DNA of 63,920 nt from Woronichinia sp035285405 (lineage in GTDB: Bacteria; Cyanobacteriota; Cyanobacteriia; Cyanobacteriales; Microcystaceae): assembly GCA_035285405.1 (NCBI GenBank), contig JAYKJI010000181.1, positions 1-63,920 on the forward strand, written 5' to 3'. The notes below the pieces were generated by a model, which saw only the letters and a list, made by a program, of their open reading frames with translations, did no database searches and was not told the DNA's origin. Made by a program: the position numbers and the translations under genes. Shown here in pieces: positions 48,151 through 58,042 of the stretch. Numbering within the stretch: the first letter of the stretch is position 1; every line of letters begins with the position of its first letter.

Positions 48151-48159
48151 TGAGGAGTA

Positions 48160-48213
48160 AACAAAAAGCCCCTGGTGTCGAAACACGGAAAGACGACCAG
48201 GGGTTTTTCTTGG
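48160..48213 (-). terminator. Intrinsic terminator of ispF
   Basis: Stem ACCCCTGGT/ACCAGGGGC with inner hairpin, T-run on both strands; on the minus strand it follows the ispF stop by about 25 bases. Confidence 0.8.
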
Positions 48214-48236
48214 GGATATTACAGCCGAGGGAAAAG

Positions 48237-48716
48237 TTATTTGACCAGCAACACCACACTATAGGCCGCAATTCCTTCTTCACGTCCCACTGGCCCTAAT
48301 TTTTCATTGGTAGTCGCTTTAATACCAATCTGATCGGGTTCTAGACTTAGAATCTGACTGAGTTTCTCTCGCATAGCTGGGAGATGGAGTTTTAATTTAG
48401 GTTGTTCTGCGACAATGACCGTATCGAGATTGCCGATCTGCCATCCTTGGTCTTGCACAAGCTGATTGACTTGAGCTAACAGTTTTAGACTATCGGCTCC
48501 AGCCCATTGGGGATCGGTTGGCGGAAAATAATGTCCAATATCTCCTAGACTTAAAGCTCCCAAGAGAGCGTCCATAATGGCATGGGTCAGCACATCAGCA
48601 TCACTATGGCCTAACAAACCGAGATGATGAGCAATCTTGACTCCTCCCAAAATCAAATCCCGTCCTGCCACCAGACGATGAATATCGTAACCATTGCCAA
48701 TCCGTATAGAATTCAT
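48237..48716 (-). CDS. ispF: 2-C-methyl-D-erythritol 2,4-cyclodiphosphate synthase
   Basis: 159 residues. RIGNGYDIHRL has the metal-binding D-x-H, LGHSDADVLTHAIMDALLGA the second histidine and the catalytic core, and KATTNEKLGPVGREEGIA the C-terminal signature. Makes the cyclic diphosphate in the MEP isoprenoid pathway. Divergent from ureF across 34 bases. Confidence 0.96.
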   Translation of the reverse strand: MNSIRIGNGYDIHRLVAGRDLILGGVKIAHHLGLLGHSDADVLTHAIMDALLGALSLGDIGHYFPPTDPQWAGADSLKLLAQVNQLVQDQGWQIGNLDTVIVAEQPKLKLHLPAMREKLSQILSLEPDQIGIKATTNEKLGPVGREEGIAAYSVVLLVK

Positions 48717-48750
48717 GGGAAGTATTTTAATTTAACTGGTTGGAATAAAG

Positions 48751-49482
48751 ATGTCTTTATCTTTTCAAGCAAAGCCAGATCTTTGTCAAGAGGCAAGTAA
48801 TCCCGTCGCCCTTCTCGCTCTCTGGCAGTTAATCAGTCCCGCCTTACCCGTTGGAGCCTATAGTTATTCGGAAGGGTTGGAATGGTTAATCGAACATCAG
48901 ATCATTCGGGATCAAAATACCTTAGATCATTGGCTGCGGCAAGAACTTCAATCTGGCTCTATTCGGGTGGAGGCAGCGATCGCCCTAAGAGCCTACCAGG
49001 CAAGTCTTAATCAAGATTGGCAATTGTTAAATCGCTGGAATGATTATTTATCCGCCAGTCGGGAAAGCCTAGAACTGAGACAGCAAAGTTGGCAAATGGG
49101 TCAATCCCTACGCAAACTGTTATTGGATTTAATCCCTGAATTGGATTCTGATTTGTCCCAAAATTTCGCCCAGGTATCCACTCCCTGTAATTATGCGATC
49201 GCCTTTGGACTAGCGGCGGCCCATTGTCACATTGATATTTCTCTAGCCATCCTGGGTTATTTATCCAGTTGGGTTAGCAATTTAATCAGTGCTGGAGTGC
49301 GTTTAGTGCCGTTGGGACAGACCACTGGCCAAAAAATTATCTGGAATCTTCATCCCTTCCTGCTACAAATAACAACAGAAATCCTGCAACTATCCGATCA
49401 GCAATTGCAGACCTGTAGTTGGGGTTTGGGTTTAGCCTCAATGGGTCACGAAAGCCAATATACTCGCCTCTTTCGGAGTTAG
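48751..49482 (+). CDS. ureF: Urease accessory protein UreF
   Basis: 243 residues. LISPALPVGAYSYSEGLEWLIE is the family's N-terminal block and SAGVRLVPLGQTTGQKII the C-terminal one; all-helical in between. UreF acts with UreD and UreG as a GTPase-activating scaffold for nickel insertion into urease. No other urease gene is in the window; dispersed ure genes are common in cyanobacteria. Its stop codon overlaps the convergent gene's stop by four bases. Confidence 0.93.
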   Translation: MSLSFQAKPDLCQEASNPVALLALWQLISPALPVGAYSYSEGLEWLIEHQIIRDQNTLDHWLRQELQSGSIRVEAAIALRAYQASLNQDWQLLNRWNDYLSASRESLELRQQSWQMGQSLRKLLLDLIPELDSDLSQNFAQVSTPCNYAIAFGLAAAHCHIDISLAILGYLSSWVSNLISAGVRLVPLGQTTGQKIIWNLHPFLLQITTEILQLSDQQLQTCSWGLGLASMGHESQYTRLFRS

Positions 49483-50612
49483 CCATCATTGGCCGCTTGG
49501 ATACGAGAGGTGGTAAAACGACTTAGCCATTGTTCTAAATAGAGACGATTAGCCTGTTTTTCCTCATTATTTTGGGTATCCAAGGGATGGGGAGCTAAAC
49601 CTCGAATGGCTGCCGATGTTACACAAAACATTGATTTTTGAAAACTCTCACAAATTTGCACTAACAAATCTTCTTCCTGGCGAAAACTTTGGCGATAAAT
49701 TTGATGTAAATAATCGGGTAGAAAGTGACGCATATCCTGCATTAGTAACGTGGGAGGAATGCCGGCTCCACCAATGGGTAAAGGGTCCGCATATAAGGCT
49801 CCGTAAGTAAAATTGGACTGATCGTAGGGAATTTGATAGGCTTGGGCATTGTAGGAAACCGTACCAGGAAAGGGTGTTCCTCGGAAAAAAACAGCCTCTA
49901 CGTAAGGAATAGCCGTATCCACTAAAAAGGTTAAACCCGCCGAAGCAGGCAAAACATTATAGATTTTCTCCCGAATTTGCACCTGATAAATAATGGGCTT
50001 TTGGGCATCCGCAACCAAAGCATCTTGAATATGCTGAACGACCTGGGGAATGGTTGTGATTTCACCACGATCATACCGATCCGATAGGCTTAAAAACATA
50101 TCGGCCATGACTCGCCAAAATTGGCCTAACCCTGAATAGTAGGCCATCATCCGCATTTGTTCTGGTAAAAACTCTGGAAAAATTTTGTGGAGGGTTAAAA
50201 TGAAAGGATTGGTTTTAATCTTCGCTTGAATGATTGCTTCAATATTCTGTTTAAATTCGGCTCCATCCAAGTAATTATCTAAACCGCCGCCGCCATGCCA
50301 TAACATCGTTTTCATGCAATATTCAGCGTACTCAAAGTTAATGCGATCGTGAAACCAATGTTTGATTAAGTTTTGAAAATTAACTTGGCCATTAAAATAT
50401 TTGAAAAAGGGAAATAACACTAAAAACTGGTTTTCGGCAATATAAATTAAATTACGGGAGTAGGCATCTAAAACCACACCATAGCTTTTGAGAATACCAA
50501 CCACTTCCGTCACATTGTGAGGGGAGTCATTCAGCAAGGCCTGACCGGCTTCTAGTTGATAAATATAGTTTGCCAGGGGATGTTTTGAGACTTCTAAGGT
50601 TTTCTGTAACAT
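49479..50612 (-). CDS. CO2 hydration protein (CupA/CupB, ChpXY type)
   Basis: 377 residues. Matches the cyanobacterial Cup/Chp protein by length, by sequence blocks such as FEYAEYCMKTMLWHGGGGLD and YDRGEITTIPQVVQHIQ, and by position after ndhF-ndhD. With that NDH-1 form it converts CO2 to bicarbonate on the thylakoid membrane. CupA (inducible, NDH-1MS) and CupB (constitutive, NDH-1MS') are not separable here with certainty; a cupS gene, usual after cupA, is missing, which favours the CupB type. Confidence 0.87.
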   Translation of the reverse strand: MLQKTLEVSKHPLANYIYQLEAGQALLNDSPHNVTEVVGILKSYGVVLDAYSRNLIYIAENQFLVLFPFFKYFNGQVNFQNLIKHWFHDRINFEYAEYCMKTMLWHGGGGLDNYLDGAEFKQNIEAIIQAKIKTNPFILTLHKIFPEFLPEQMRMMAYYSGLGQFWRVMADMFLSLSDRYDRGEITTIPQVVQHIQDALVADAQKPIIYQVQIREKIYNVLPASAGLTFLVDTAIPYVEAVFFRGTPFPGTVSYNAQAYQIPYDQSNFTYGALYADPLPIGGAGIPPTLLMQDMRHFLPDYLHQIYRQSFRQEEDLLVQICESFQKSMFCVTSAAIRGLAPHPLDTQNNEEKQANRLYLEQWLSRFTTSRIQAANDG

Positions 50613-50683
50613 GGCTAAGAATGGATAGTTAATAGTGTATTAATCAGCCTAATTGCTTTGTGTCCTCGTTAGTTGGGAGATCA

Positions 50684-52201
50684 TTAATTGACCTTTGTGT
50701 TAAGGATCTTGCTAGAAAAATTTTCGGCGATCGCATCACTTTGACCTGTCAATAGTACGGAAGTTTGAGGTTCACTCCACAGGGTTAACCAATGGGGCTG
50801 AATGCCTAGCACAAAAATGAGTAGGGCAAGAATCATGGCTGGAAAACGTTCTCGCCATAAAACCCTGGGTAATTTCGCTAATTCAGGCGTTAAACGTCCA
50901 AAAAAGACCCGGTTAACCATTAAGAGAAAATAAACAGCCGTTAAACCACTACCCAGCAAACAAAATAGGGTTTGTACCGGAAAAATGGGGAAACTACCCC
51001 GAAAAACCAGAAATTCAGCGATAAAGCCTGCTAATCCAGGAATTCCCGCACTGGCCATAACCCCTAAAATCATTAAACTGCCCACAATGGGTAAACCTCG
51101 TTGGGGTGTTAATAAACCCCGGAGATAATCCACATCCCGACTGCCCGTTTTGCGATAAACCACGCCCACTAAAAGAAATAACATCGCCGAAATTAAGCCA
51201 TGACTGACCATCTGAGCCGTCGCTGCCGTGATACTTAAACGAGTTGTTGCCGCAGCAGCTAGTAAAACATAGGCCATGTGGGCAATAGAAGAATAGGCCA
51301 CGACTTTTTTCATATCTTTTTGGGCGATCGCACAGGAGGCTCCATACAGGGCACTAATGGCGGCCAGGGTCGCTAACCAGGGCGCAATACTCACCCAGGC
51401 ATCTAAGTATAAACCGACTCCAAAGCGCAAAAGTCCGTAGGTTCCCAACTTTAATAAAACGCCAGCTAAAAGAACCGAAACGGGTGTCGAAGCTTCTACG
51501 TGGGCATCCGGAAGCCAAGTGTGGAAAGGAAAAATAGGAATTTTAATCGCTAATCCCACCAGTAAGGGAATTAACAGTAACAGTTGTAAATTAACGGGCA
51601 AGGTTTGCGATCGCAGGGGATCATAGTCAAAGTTGAGAGAATGGGTTAACCAGACCCAGCCCAGAAAACTGACCAGGACTAAAAAGCCAGAAACCGCCGT
51701 ATAAAGTAAAAACTTCATGGCCGCATAGCCGCGTCGATCGCCGCCCCAAATGGCAATCAGAAAATAGAGCGGGATAATTTCTAATTCGTAGAACAAGAAG
51801 AAGAGGAGCAGATCCTGGGCTAAAAAGGCTCCAGCCACCCCACCACTTAGCAGTAAGAGCAAGGAAAAGTAAAAACGGGGACGAATTAAGGTATCAACAT
51901 TAGTGCTATAGATAGCGATCAAAGTTAATAAACTATTTAAACAAAGCAGAGGAAAAGAAAGTCCGTCCACCCCTAAGTGATAACTGAGACCAATGCCGTA
52001 AATCCAGGAAAAAGATTCCACAAATTGCATCTGGGGATTATTGACCTCAAATTGCAGTCCTAAAACTACATTCAAGGCCAAAACTAGCCCCGCCATCACT
52101 AAAGACAGCGATCGCCATTGGTCAGCGGTGGCCTCTTTTGGGAAAAAAGCAAGGACAATTGCTCCAAAGATTGGAATCCAAATTAGTAAACTTAAGATCA
52201 T
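50684..52201 (-). CDS. ndhD: NDH-1 subunit NdhD (CO2-uptake type D3/D4)
   Basis: 505 residues from MILSLLIWIPIFG; the 26 codons upstream are unlikely. Antiporter-like subunit with about 14 helices. Conserved blocks include LFFLFYELEIIPLYFLIAIWG, FPFHTWLPDAHVEASTPVSV and KDMKKVVAYSSIAHMAYVLL. It lies 87 bases after ndhF and 71 before the cup gene, giving the ndhF-ndhD-cup operon for CO2 uptake. Confidence 0.92.
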   Translation of the reverse strand: MILSLLIWIPIFGAIVLAFFPKEATADQWRSLSLVMAGLVLALNVVLGLQFEVNNPQMQFVESFSWIYGIGLSYHLGVDGLSFPLLCLNSLLTLIAIYSTNVDTLIRPRFYFSLLLLLSGGVAGAFLAQDLLLFFLFYELEIIPLYFLIAIWGGDRRGYAAMKFLLYTAVSGFLVLVSFLGWVWLTHSLNFDYDPLRSQTLPVNLQLLLLIPLLVGLAIKIPIFPFHTWLPDAHVEASTPVSVLLAGVLLKLGTYGLLRFGVGLYLDAWVSIAPWLATLAAISALYGASCAIAQKDMKKVVAYSSIAHMAYVLLAAAATTRLSITAATAQMVSHGLISAMLFLLVGVVYRKTGSRDVDYLRGLLTPQRGLPIVGSLMILGVMASAGIPGLAGFIAEFLVFRGSFPIFPVQTLFCLLGSGLTAVYFLLMVNRVFFGRLTPELAKLPRVLWRERFPAMILALLIFVLGIQPHWLTLWSEPQTSVLLTGQSDAIAENFSSKILNTKVN

Positions 52202-52288
52202 AAACCTTCGTAAATCAGTTAATTCATAGAACGCATTAAAAAGTAATCCAAGGCAATCAATTGTTCGTAAAACTAGCACAAGATTTAA

Positions 52289-54181
52289 CTACATCCATGA
52301 CGACCAAAACTCCCTCAACAATGACCACTGACCACTTAATACAACCCAAAATAACAAACTGACTCCCATCAGAATCGTTAATAAATAAAATTGGGATTGA
52401 CCGGAAGCATTATATTTCAAAGCACTACCACTAAAAATGGTGGCTAAACTGATCAAATTGACTGCTCCATCAATGACATAGCGATCAAACCAATCTGCTA
52501 AACGGGAAATATTTGCGACGGCGGCTACCACCGTTACGGCATAAATACGGTCAAGATAAAAGTCATAGGAAAATAAATCTTGGAAAAAGCGCACCGATAA
52601 TTGCATAGAACGAGACAAGGCCCGATCCAATTTAATGCTACTGCCAATGCCAAAACCGATTAAACCAGCGACAAAAACCACAACCATTCCCCATTGACTG
52701 AGCCAACCATCCTGGTTCATGAGCGGCATAGTGGGAGAAAGCCAGAGGGGCCAACGAATCGGAGCCAAAGGAGCAATTAAGGTTGCTAAAGTTAACGTCA
52801 CCATCGGAACTGCCATCGGCCAGGGAACTTCGGGCGCGCGTCTGGTTTTGCTCTGGGATGGCCCTAAAAAGACTAAGCGAAATACCCGTGTTAAATTGAG
52901 AGCCGAGAGCAGATTTAAAAAACAAAGTAAGACTAATACCCACCAATTAATGTCCCAAGAACCATTTAACCAACGTTGCCAAGTCCAAAACATCCCCATG
53001 GGTAACACACCGATAATACCGGCAGAACCAACCACAAAGGCAGTGGTAGTAGCGGGCATCCGCGACCATAACCCTCCCATCTCCGTAATATTCTGATTAC
53101 TGGTGGTCAGAATAATCGAACCGGCACTCATAAATAGCAGAGCTTTGGCGATCGCATGGGTAAAGAGGATTAAAAAAGCAATATCGACATGGCCCAAACC
53201 TACCGCCACAAACACTAAACCGAGATAGGCACTGGTGGAATGGGATAAGGCCCGCTTAATATCAATTTGGGCGATCGCAATCAAGGAAGTAATAATGGCC
53301 GTCACCGTGCCTAGCACAATCAGGGTATTGGAAACTAGCGGTGATAGGGCAAAGACCGGCTGAAGTTTAATTAAAACGTAGGCTCCGGCTGAAACTACAA
53401 TCGAATTCCGCATAATTCCCGCCGGATTAGGCCCTTCCATCGCCTCATCTAACCAGAGATTAAGGGGAAATTGGGCGCATTTTCCCGTTGGCCCCGCAAT
53501 CAGAGATAGTCCTAAAAGAGTGGCCGTCAAGGGCGGAATGGGAGAAGTATTTGCCCAGCTTTCTAACTGGGAAAAGGTTAAACCCTCTCCATAGCTAGAG
53601 AGAGCCACAACCCCCATTAACAAAATAATGTCACCGACTCGTTTGGTTAAAAAGGCATCTCGCGCCGCACTTACTACTAGGGGCTGGGCATACCAAAATC
53701 CCACCAATAGATAGGTGGAAAGGGTTAGAATTTCTAAGAGCGCGTAACTTAAAAAGAGAGAATCACTCAGGGCCATGGCTCCCAGAGCCGCCTCAAAAAC
53801 CCCCAAAAGTCCATAGAAACGGGCTAAAGACCAATCCTTTTCCATGTAGCCCAGGGCGTAAAGTTGAGCCAACAAACTGATCCCTGTTACAACTTCCAAG
53901 GCACCTAAACTCACCGGCGAAATCTGAAGTGAAAAGGAGAGATCCAGATCCGCTACCTGGAGCCAATGAAAAGCAATCTGTATTGTCTGTTTCTGCCAGA
54001 TCGCCGTAAACACAGCCGTTCCATGCAGGACAGAAACCAGCGTCATTAAAATATTGAAATAGGCAGCCGGGCGCGGCCCTGTCCGTTTAATCAGCCCTAA
54101 TGACCAGGGAAGAGTCAAAAAGGAGCCAATCAAGCTATAAAAGGGGATAAACCAACTATTTTGTAAAAGAAAGTCAGTCAT
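52289..54181 (-). CDS. ndhF: NDH-1 subunit NdhF (CO2-uptake type F3/F4)
   Basis: 630 residues, about 16 helices. The block KCAQFPLNLWLDEAMEGPNP...RNSIVVSAGAYVLI differs from respiratory NdhF1/NuoL (where H-A-A-T-M-V occurs) in the way typical of F3/F4 proteins. DIKRALSHSTSAYLGLVFVA is the second conserved block. First gene of the CO2-uptake operon; its promoter faces the 239-base gap to the divergent nucleotidyltransferase gene. Confidence 0.92.
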   Translation of the reverse strand: MTDFLLQNSWFIPFYSLIGSFLTLPWSLGLIKRTGPRPAAYFNILMTLVSVLHGTAVFTAIWQKQTIQIAFHWLQVADLDLSFSLQISPVSLGALEVVTGISLLAQLYALGYMEKDWSLARFYGLLGVFEAALGAMALSDSLFLSYALLEILTLSTYLLVGFWYAQPLVVSAARDAFLTKRVGDIILLMGVVALSSYGEGLTFSQLESWANTSPIPPLTATLLGLSLIAGPTGKCAQFPLNLWLDEAMEGPNPAGIMRNSIVVSAGAYVLIKLQPVFALSPLVSNTLIVLGTVTAIITSLIAIAQIDIKRALSHSTSAYLGLVFVAVGLGHVDIAFLILFTHAIAKALLFMSAGSIILTTSNQNITEMGGLWSRMPATTTAFVVGSAGIIGVLPMGMFWTWQRWLNGSWDINWWVLVLLCFLNLLSALNLTRVFRLVFLGPSQSKTRRAPEVPWPMAVPMVTLTLATLIAPLAPIRWPLWLSPTMPLMNQDGWLSQWGMVVVFVAGLIGFGIGSSIKLDRALSRSMQLSVRFFQDLFSYDFYLDRIYAVTVVAAVANISRLADWFDRYVIDGAVNLISLATIFSGSALKYNASGQSQFYLLTILMGVSLLFWVVLSGQWSLLREFWSSWM

Positions 54182-54225
54182 TTATTAAAGTCTTTTGTAT
54201 ATTGATGTCCCAATCGTCCAAACTC

Positions 54226-54244
54226 TACGCTACAGTAGCGTAGG
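54226..54244. repeat. Perfect inverted repeat in the divergent promoter region
   Basis: CTACGCTA-CAG-TAGCGTAG (8-bp arms) upstream of ndhF. Could be an operator for the CO2-uptake operon or a small dispersed palindrome. Confidence 0.5.
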
Positions 54245-54420
54245 ACACTTGACAACCTCCGATCCCCACCCGATGCCAACCCCATCTCAATCAAAGGAAA
54301 TTCTGATCTAGGCAGACTGACTAACAGGTTATCAGCATTCAAAGGAGATGGTAAACTAGTCTTGATCTAGCCTAACTTTTGTACATTAAACCAAAGGCTT
54401 GAGGTTGAGGAAGATATTTA

Positions 54421-55584
54421 ATGAAAGCCATGATTTTGGCCGCTGGCAAAGGAACTCGTGTTCGCCCCATCACCTATACTATTCCCAAGCCAATGATTCC
54501 CATTTTGCAGAAACCCGTCATGGAGTTTTTGCTGGAATTACTGAGACAGCATGGTTTTGACCAGATTATGGTAAACGTGAGTCATCTGGCTGAAGAGATC
54601 GAAAGTTATTTCCGTGATGGTCAACGGTTTGGCGTACAAATTGCCTACTCCTTTGAAGGGCAGATTGAGGATGGTCGCCTAGTGGGAGCAGCGATCGGTT
54701 CGGCAGGTGGACTGCGGCGTATCCAGGACTTTAATCCTTTTTTTGATGATACCTTTGTTGTGCTTTGTGGAGATGCTCTGATTGATTTGGATTTGACAGC
54801 CGCGTTGCAATACCACCGGGAAAAAGGGGCGATCGCTACCATTGTCACCAAATCTGTTCCCAGGGAATCGGTATCGAGTTACGGTGTAGTAGTGACGGAT
54901 GAGGATGGCCGGATTCAAGCTTTCCAGGAAAAACCTAGCGTTTCCGAAGCTTTGAGTACGCAGATCAACACTGGAATTTATATTTTTGAACCAGAAATTA
55001 TTGATTTTATTCCCCCAAATCAGGAATATGATCTTGGTGGTGATCTTTTTCCTCGTTTAGTCGAAAAGGGAGCCGCTTTTTTTGCTGTCAATATGGATTT
55101 TGAATGGGTCGATATTGGCAAGGTTCCAGACTATTGGCAAGCGATTCGCGGGGTTTTGTCTCAAGAGATTAAAAACGTCTCCATCCCAGGAATTGAAGTT
55201 AAGCCAGGTATTTATACGGGTATTAATGTGGCAGTAAATTGGGACAAGGTTCACATTGAGGGCCCTGTCTATATTGGCGGTATGACCCGTATTGAAGATG
55301 GTGCAACCATTATTGGGCCCGCCATGATTGGCCCCAGTTGTTGTATTTGCAGTGGTGCGGTGGTTGATAATAGTGTGATTTTTGAGTATTCTCGTTTGGG
55401 GCCAGGGGTGCGCTTGGTCGACAAGTTAGTTTTTGGCCGTTATTGTGTGGATAAAACGGGAGCAGCGATCGATGTTCAGGCCGCCGCCTTAGATTGGTTG
55501 ATTACCGATACTCGCCAAACTCTTCCCTACGAAGAAAGCAGTCAACAACAAATGATCGCTAACTTTCTTAAACAAAAGAATTAA
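54421..55584 (+). CDS. Sugar-1-phosphate nucleotidyltransferase with left-handed beta-helix
   Basis: 387 residues. MKAMILAAGKGTRVRPITYTIPKPM is the nucleotide-binding loop (G-x-G-T-R...KP), VVLCGDALIDLDL the metal site, NTGIYIFEPE and FEWVDIGKVPDYW the product-binding part, and the C-terminal third consists of hexapeptide repeats (VYIGGMTRIEDGATIIGPAM). GDP-mannose or dTDP/UDP-glucose type pyrophosphorylase; the exact sugar cannot be told. Faces the Wzc-like gene convergently, so a role in cell-surface polysaccharide is plausible. Confidence 0.88.
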   Translation: MKAMILAAGKGTRVRPITYTIPKPMIPILQKPVMEFLLELLRQHGFDQIMVNVSHLAEEIESYFRDGQRFGVQIAYSFEGQIEDGRLVGAAIGSAGGLRRIQDFNPFFDDTFVVLCGDALIDLDLTAALQYHREKGAIATIVTKSVPRESVSSYGVVVTDEDGRIQAFQEKPSVSEALSTQINTGIYIFEPEIIDFIPPNQEYDLGGDLFPRLVEKGAAFFAVNMDFEWVDIGKVPDYWQAIRGVLSQEIKNVSIPGIEVKPGIYTGINVAVNWDKVHIEGPVYIGGMTRIEDGATIIGPAMIGPSCCICSGAVVDNSVIFEYSRLGPGVRLVDKLVFGRYCVDKTGAAIDVQAAALDWLITDTRQTLPYEESSQQQMIANFLKQKN

Positions 55585-55617
55585 TAGATTTCATCAGGCA
55601 TTAATTCAGGGAGTAAA

Positions 55618-57885
55618 TCAAGAAAAATTAGCAAAGGTACCTAAAACGGGTAAACGAAGTTCCTGGGCCTTTTTCACCGCTTCCTTGGCGAGCGTTTGGG
55701 GTGTTTTCTTGACACCAATTGTAAAAATTAAGCCGTCAGTATAGGTCGAAATAAAATAAATATCCGTATTGTCAAGGAACGGCGGTAAGTCGTAGATCAC
55801 CAGATCATAGTTTGCCTGAAATTCAGACATACAATATTGGAAGTGATTAGACCATAGATGTTTTGTGCTTAGTTTAGGGCCAGAACTTAACAAGGATAAA
55901 TTAGGATAGTCTGGTGAAACCTGAAGAACGGACTCTAAACTAATTTCCTGTTGGAGAAGATTACTTAATCCTTTTTCATTTTGGAGATTCAGCCAGGGAT
56001 AGATGGGAGAATTCTGCCAATTGGCATCGACCAATAGGACTTTTTTGCTTTGTTGGGAAGCGGCGATCGCTAAATTGAGGGCGATCGTAGATTGACCATC
56101 TCCCACCTGAATGGCAGAAATAACCAAAGAGCGAAGGGCTGGCTGACGATAGAAAAAAGATAGTTCCGAATAAATCTCATCAAAAATATCAAGAAAGAGA
56201 AGAAATTCGTTTTCTCGATTAGCCTGAGTGCTACTTTCAGCTAGGGACTCTGGAACGCTCAATTCTGACGAGACTGCGTTTTTTTCTTCTGTTTCCTCTA
56301 GTAATGGTAAGTTGACAACCGATTTCTGAAAAGAAGCGGAGGAAGAGACTACATTAGGAATAAGGCCAATGAGAGGAATACCCAAAATATCCTGGATATC
56401 CTCAGCACAGTAAAAAATATTTTTGCGTCTTTCCCAGAGGAAAATAATTGTCAAACTGATGAATAAACCACCAGCAACACCAGCGATTAATAATTTCTGA
56501 CGTGAAGGGGGTTCTCCCACAGGATTACCATATTCATCTAGAGGAATTTGAGGTTTAGAAATCAATTGCCAGGGTAATTCCTGAGCAGCTTCTACTTTTA
56601 GATTTTCTCTCTGTAGGAGTAACTTATCAACGATCTCTTCCGTCAAACGAATATCTCTAGCAATAGTGTTAAATTGGTTAATCACATCAGGAAGTACCCG
56701 GATCAATTTCTCAATTTGCTTAATCTTTGTCTCTAGTAATTGGGATTGGGCTTGAATACTATTGACCTGGTTTTGGGCATCAATTAATTGTTCGGTTAAT
56801 TTAATCCGAGTCGGATCTTGAAAATCGAGAATGGGAGAATTCGGTGCCACGGAGGAATGGATACTCGACAAAAGCATTTGAGTCCTTTGAGTCAAGAGTC
56901 TTTGAAAATTCTCCCGTTGCATTCTAAGATTGATCAGTTGAGGGTTATCTGGAGTAACCAGGGCTTCCGCAGAAGCAATTTGAGTATCAACTTCCTGAAT
57001 TTTTTTAATTAGTCCTAATCTTTCTTGATCCTGGTTGAGAACGGCGGCGGCGATCGCTTGATTAGAATCAATTTTTAAGTTTCCTTGTAAACTTCTATAA
57101 AGCTCCATTTGAGAGCTAAGTTGTTGTTTTAAAGTGAGTCTTTGTACTGATAGATCGTTGAGCTGAACTAGCAGTGCCTCATTCTTTGTGGCGGGATCAA
57201 CGAGTTCATAACGTTCTCGAATCAACTTTTGCTTTTGTTTGAGAACATTTAGATTTTGTTGTAGGGCGGGTAACTGTCGATCAATAAATTTGACCCCAGC
57301 TTTAATGCTAGTTTGTCTATCTTCTGCACTATATTTTACAAAGGTTCTGGCTGCTACTTGTAAAACTGTCTCGACTTCCTTAGCATTTTCTCCTTGGTAA
57401 GAAACTTCAAAAATTTTGGTTGCATCTTGTCCTGATGCAGAACGAATCCACTCGACTTTAAAATTTTCTCTCAGGTCTTTCCAGATAGCAGGCACGGTTT
57501 GGCGAGCGAGTTTGTTATGAACATCCTGGGCGATCCGGTAGGTCATGCCAGGGCTTTGGAGGAAGGCAAGATTTGTCGGATAATCCAAGGCCATAAAATC
57601 CTCTCGTTGAGGAATTCCTTCGGTTCGTGTTAGGGTGGTCGGATCAGTGAGTTTGGCAGCAGCAGTGATTGGTTCTACGAGTAGATAAAAGTTCCCTTTA
57701 TAGGTTGTTGGCTTAAAAAAGGATAAAGTCAATCCTCCTAACCCTGTAATGGTGGTAATTAGAGTAATGAGCCAGGATTTACGAATCGCCATCCGAATAA
57801 AAGGACGGATATTAAATCCTTTTTTAGGCGTAGTTCCCGATTCTTCAATTTCCTCAGTGATTGGCTCAGAATAACTATCCGCCAC
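55618..57885 (-). CDS. Wzc-like polysaccharide co-polymerase with degenerate kinase domain
   Basis: 755 residues. Wzz part: first helix WLITLITTITGLGGLTLSFF, a long periplasmic coiled coil (about 180-400), second helix LLIAGVAGGLFISLTIIFLW near 475. The cytoplasmic domain is BY-kinase-like with Walker A' VLLVDANWQNSPIYPW and Walker B YDLVIYDLPPFLDNTD. The Walker A motif reads GDGQST: the lysine of G-x-G-K-S/T is glutamine, and no tyrosine cluster is present at the C-terminus. Chain-length control is thus likely retained while autokinase activity is doubtful. Confidence 0.87.
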   Translation of the reverse strand: MADSYSEPITEEIEESGTTPKKGFNIRPFIRMAIRKSWLITLITTITGLGGLTLSFFKPTTYKGNFYLLVEPITAAAKLTDPTTLTRTEGIPQREDFMALDYPTNLAFLQSPGMTYRIAQDVHNKLARQTVPAIWKDLRENFKVEWIRSASGQDATKIFEVSYQGENAKEVETVLQVAARTFVKYSAEDRQTSIKAGVKFIDRQLPALQQNLNVLKQKQKLIRERYELVDPATKNEALLVQLNDLSVQRLTLKQQLSSQMELYRSLQGNLKIDSNQAIAAAVLNQDQERLGLIKKIQEVDTQIASAEALVTPDNPQLINLRMQRENFQRLLTQRTQMLLSSIHSSVAPNSPILDFQDPTRIKLTEQLIDAQNQVNSIQAQSQLLETKIKQIEKLIRVLPDVINQFNTIARDIRLTEEIVDKLLLQRENLKVEAAQELPWQLISKPQIPLDEYGNPVGEPPSRQKLLIAGVAGGLFISLTIIFLWERRKNIFYCAEDIQDILGIPLIGLIPNVVSSSASFQKSVVNLPLLEETEEKNAVSSELSVPESLAESSTQANRENEFLLFLDIFDEIYSELSFFYRQPALRSLVISAIQVGDGQSTIALNLAIAASQQSKKVLLVDANWQNSPIYPWLNLQNEKGLSNLLQQEISLESVLQVSPDYPNLSLLSSGPKLSTKHLWSNHFQYCMSEFQANYDLVIYDLPPFLDNTDIYFISTYTDGLIFTIGVKKTPQTLAKEAVKKAQELRLPVLGTFANFS

Positions 57886-58042
57886 GGCTTTTCCTTTGAT
57901 TTATCGGCAAACACGGCTCCAATTTTAGCACCTGTTCTTTTTTGTTGGTAGATACAAAGGAGAATCTGGTTGAGTCATTTTCAGGGAAAACTACAATGGT
58001 TGAAGCTAAAACTAAAACAATTTGCTGTTTACAATTTTCTTT

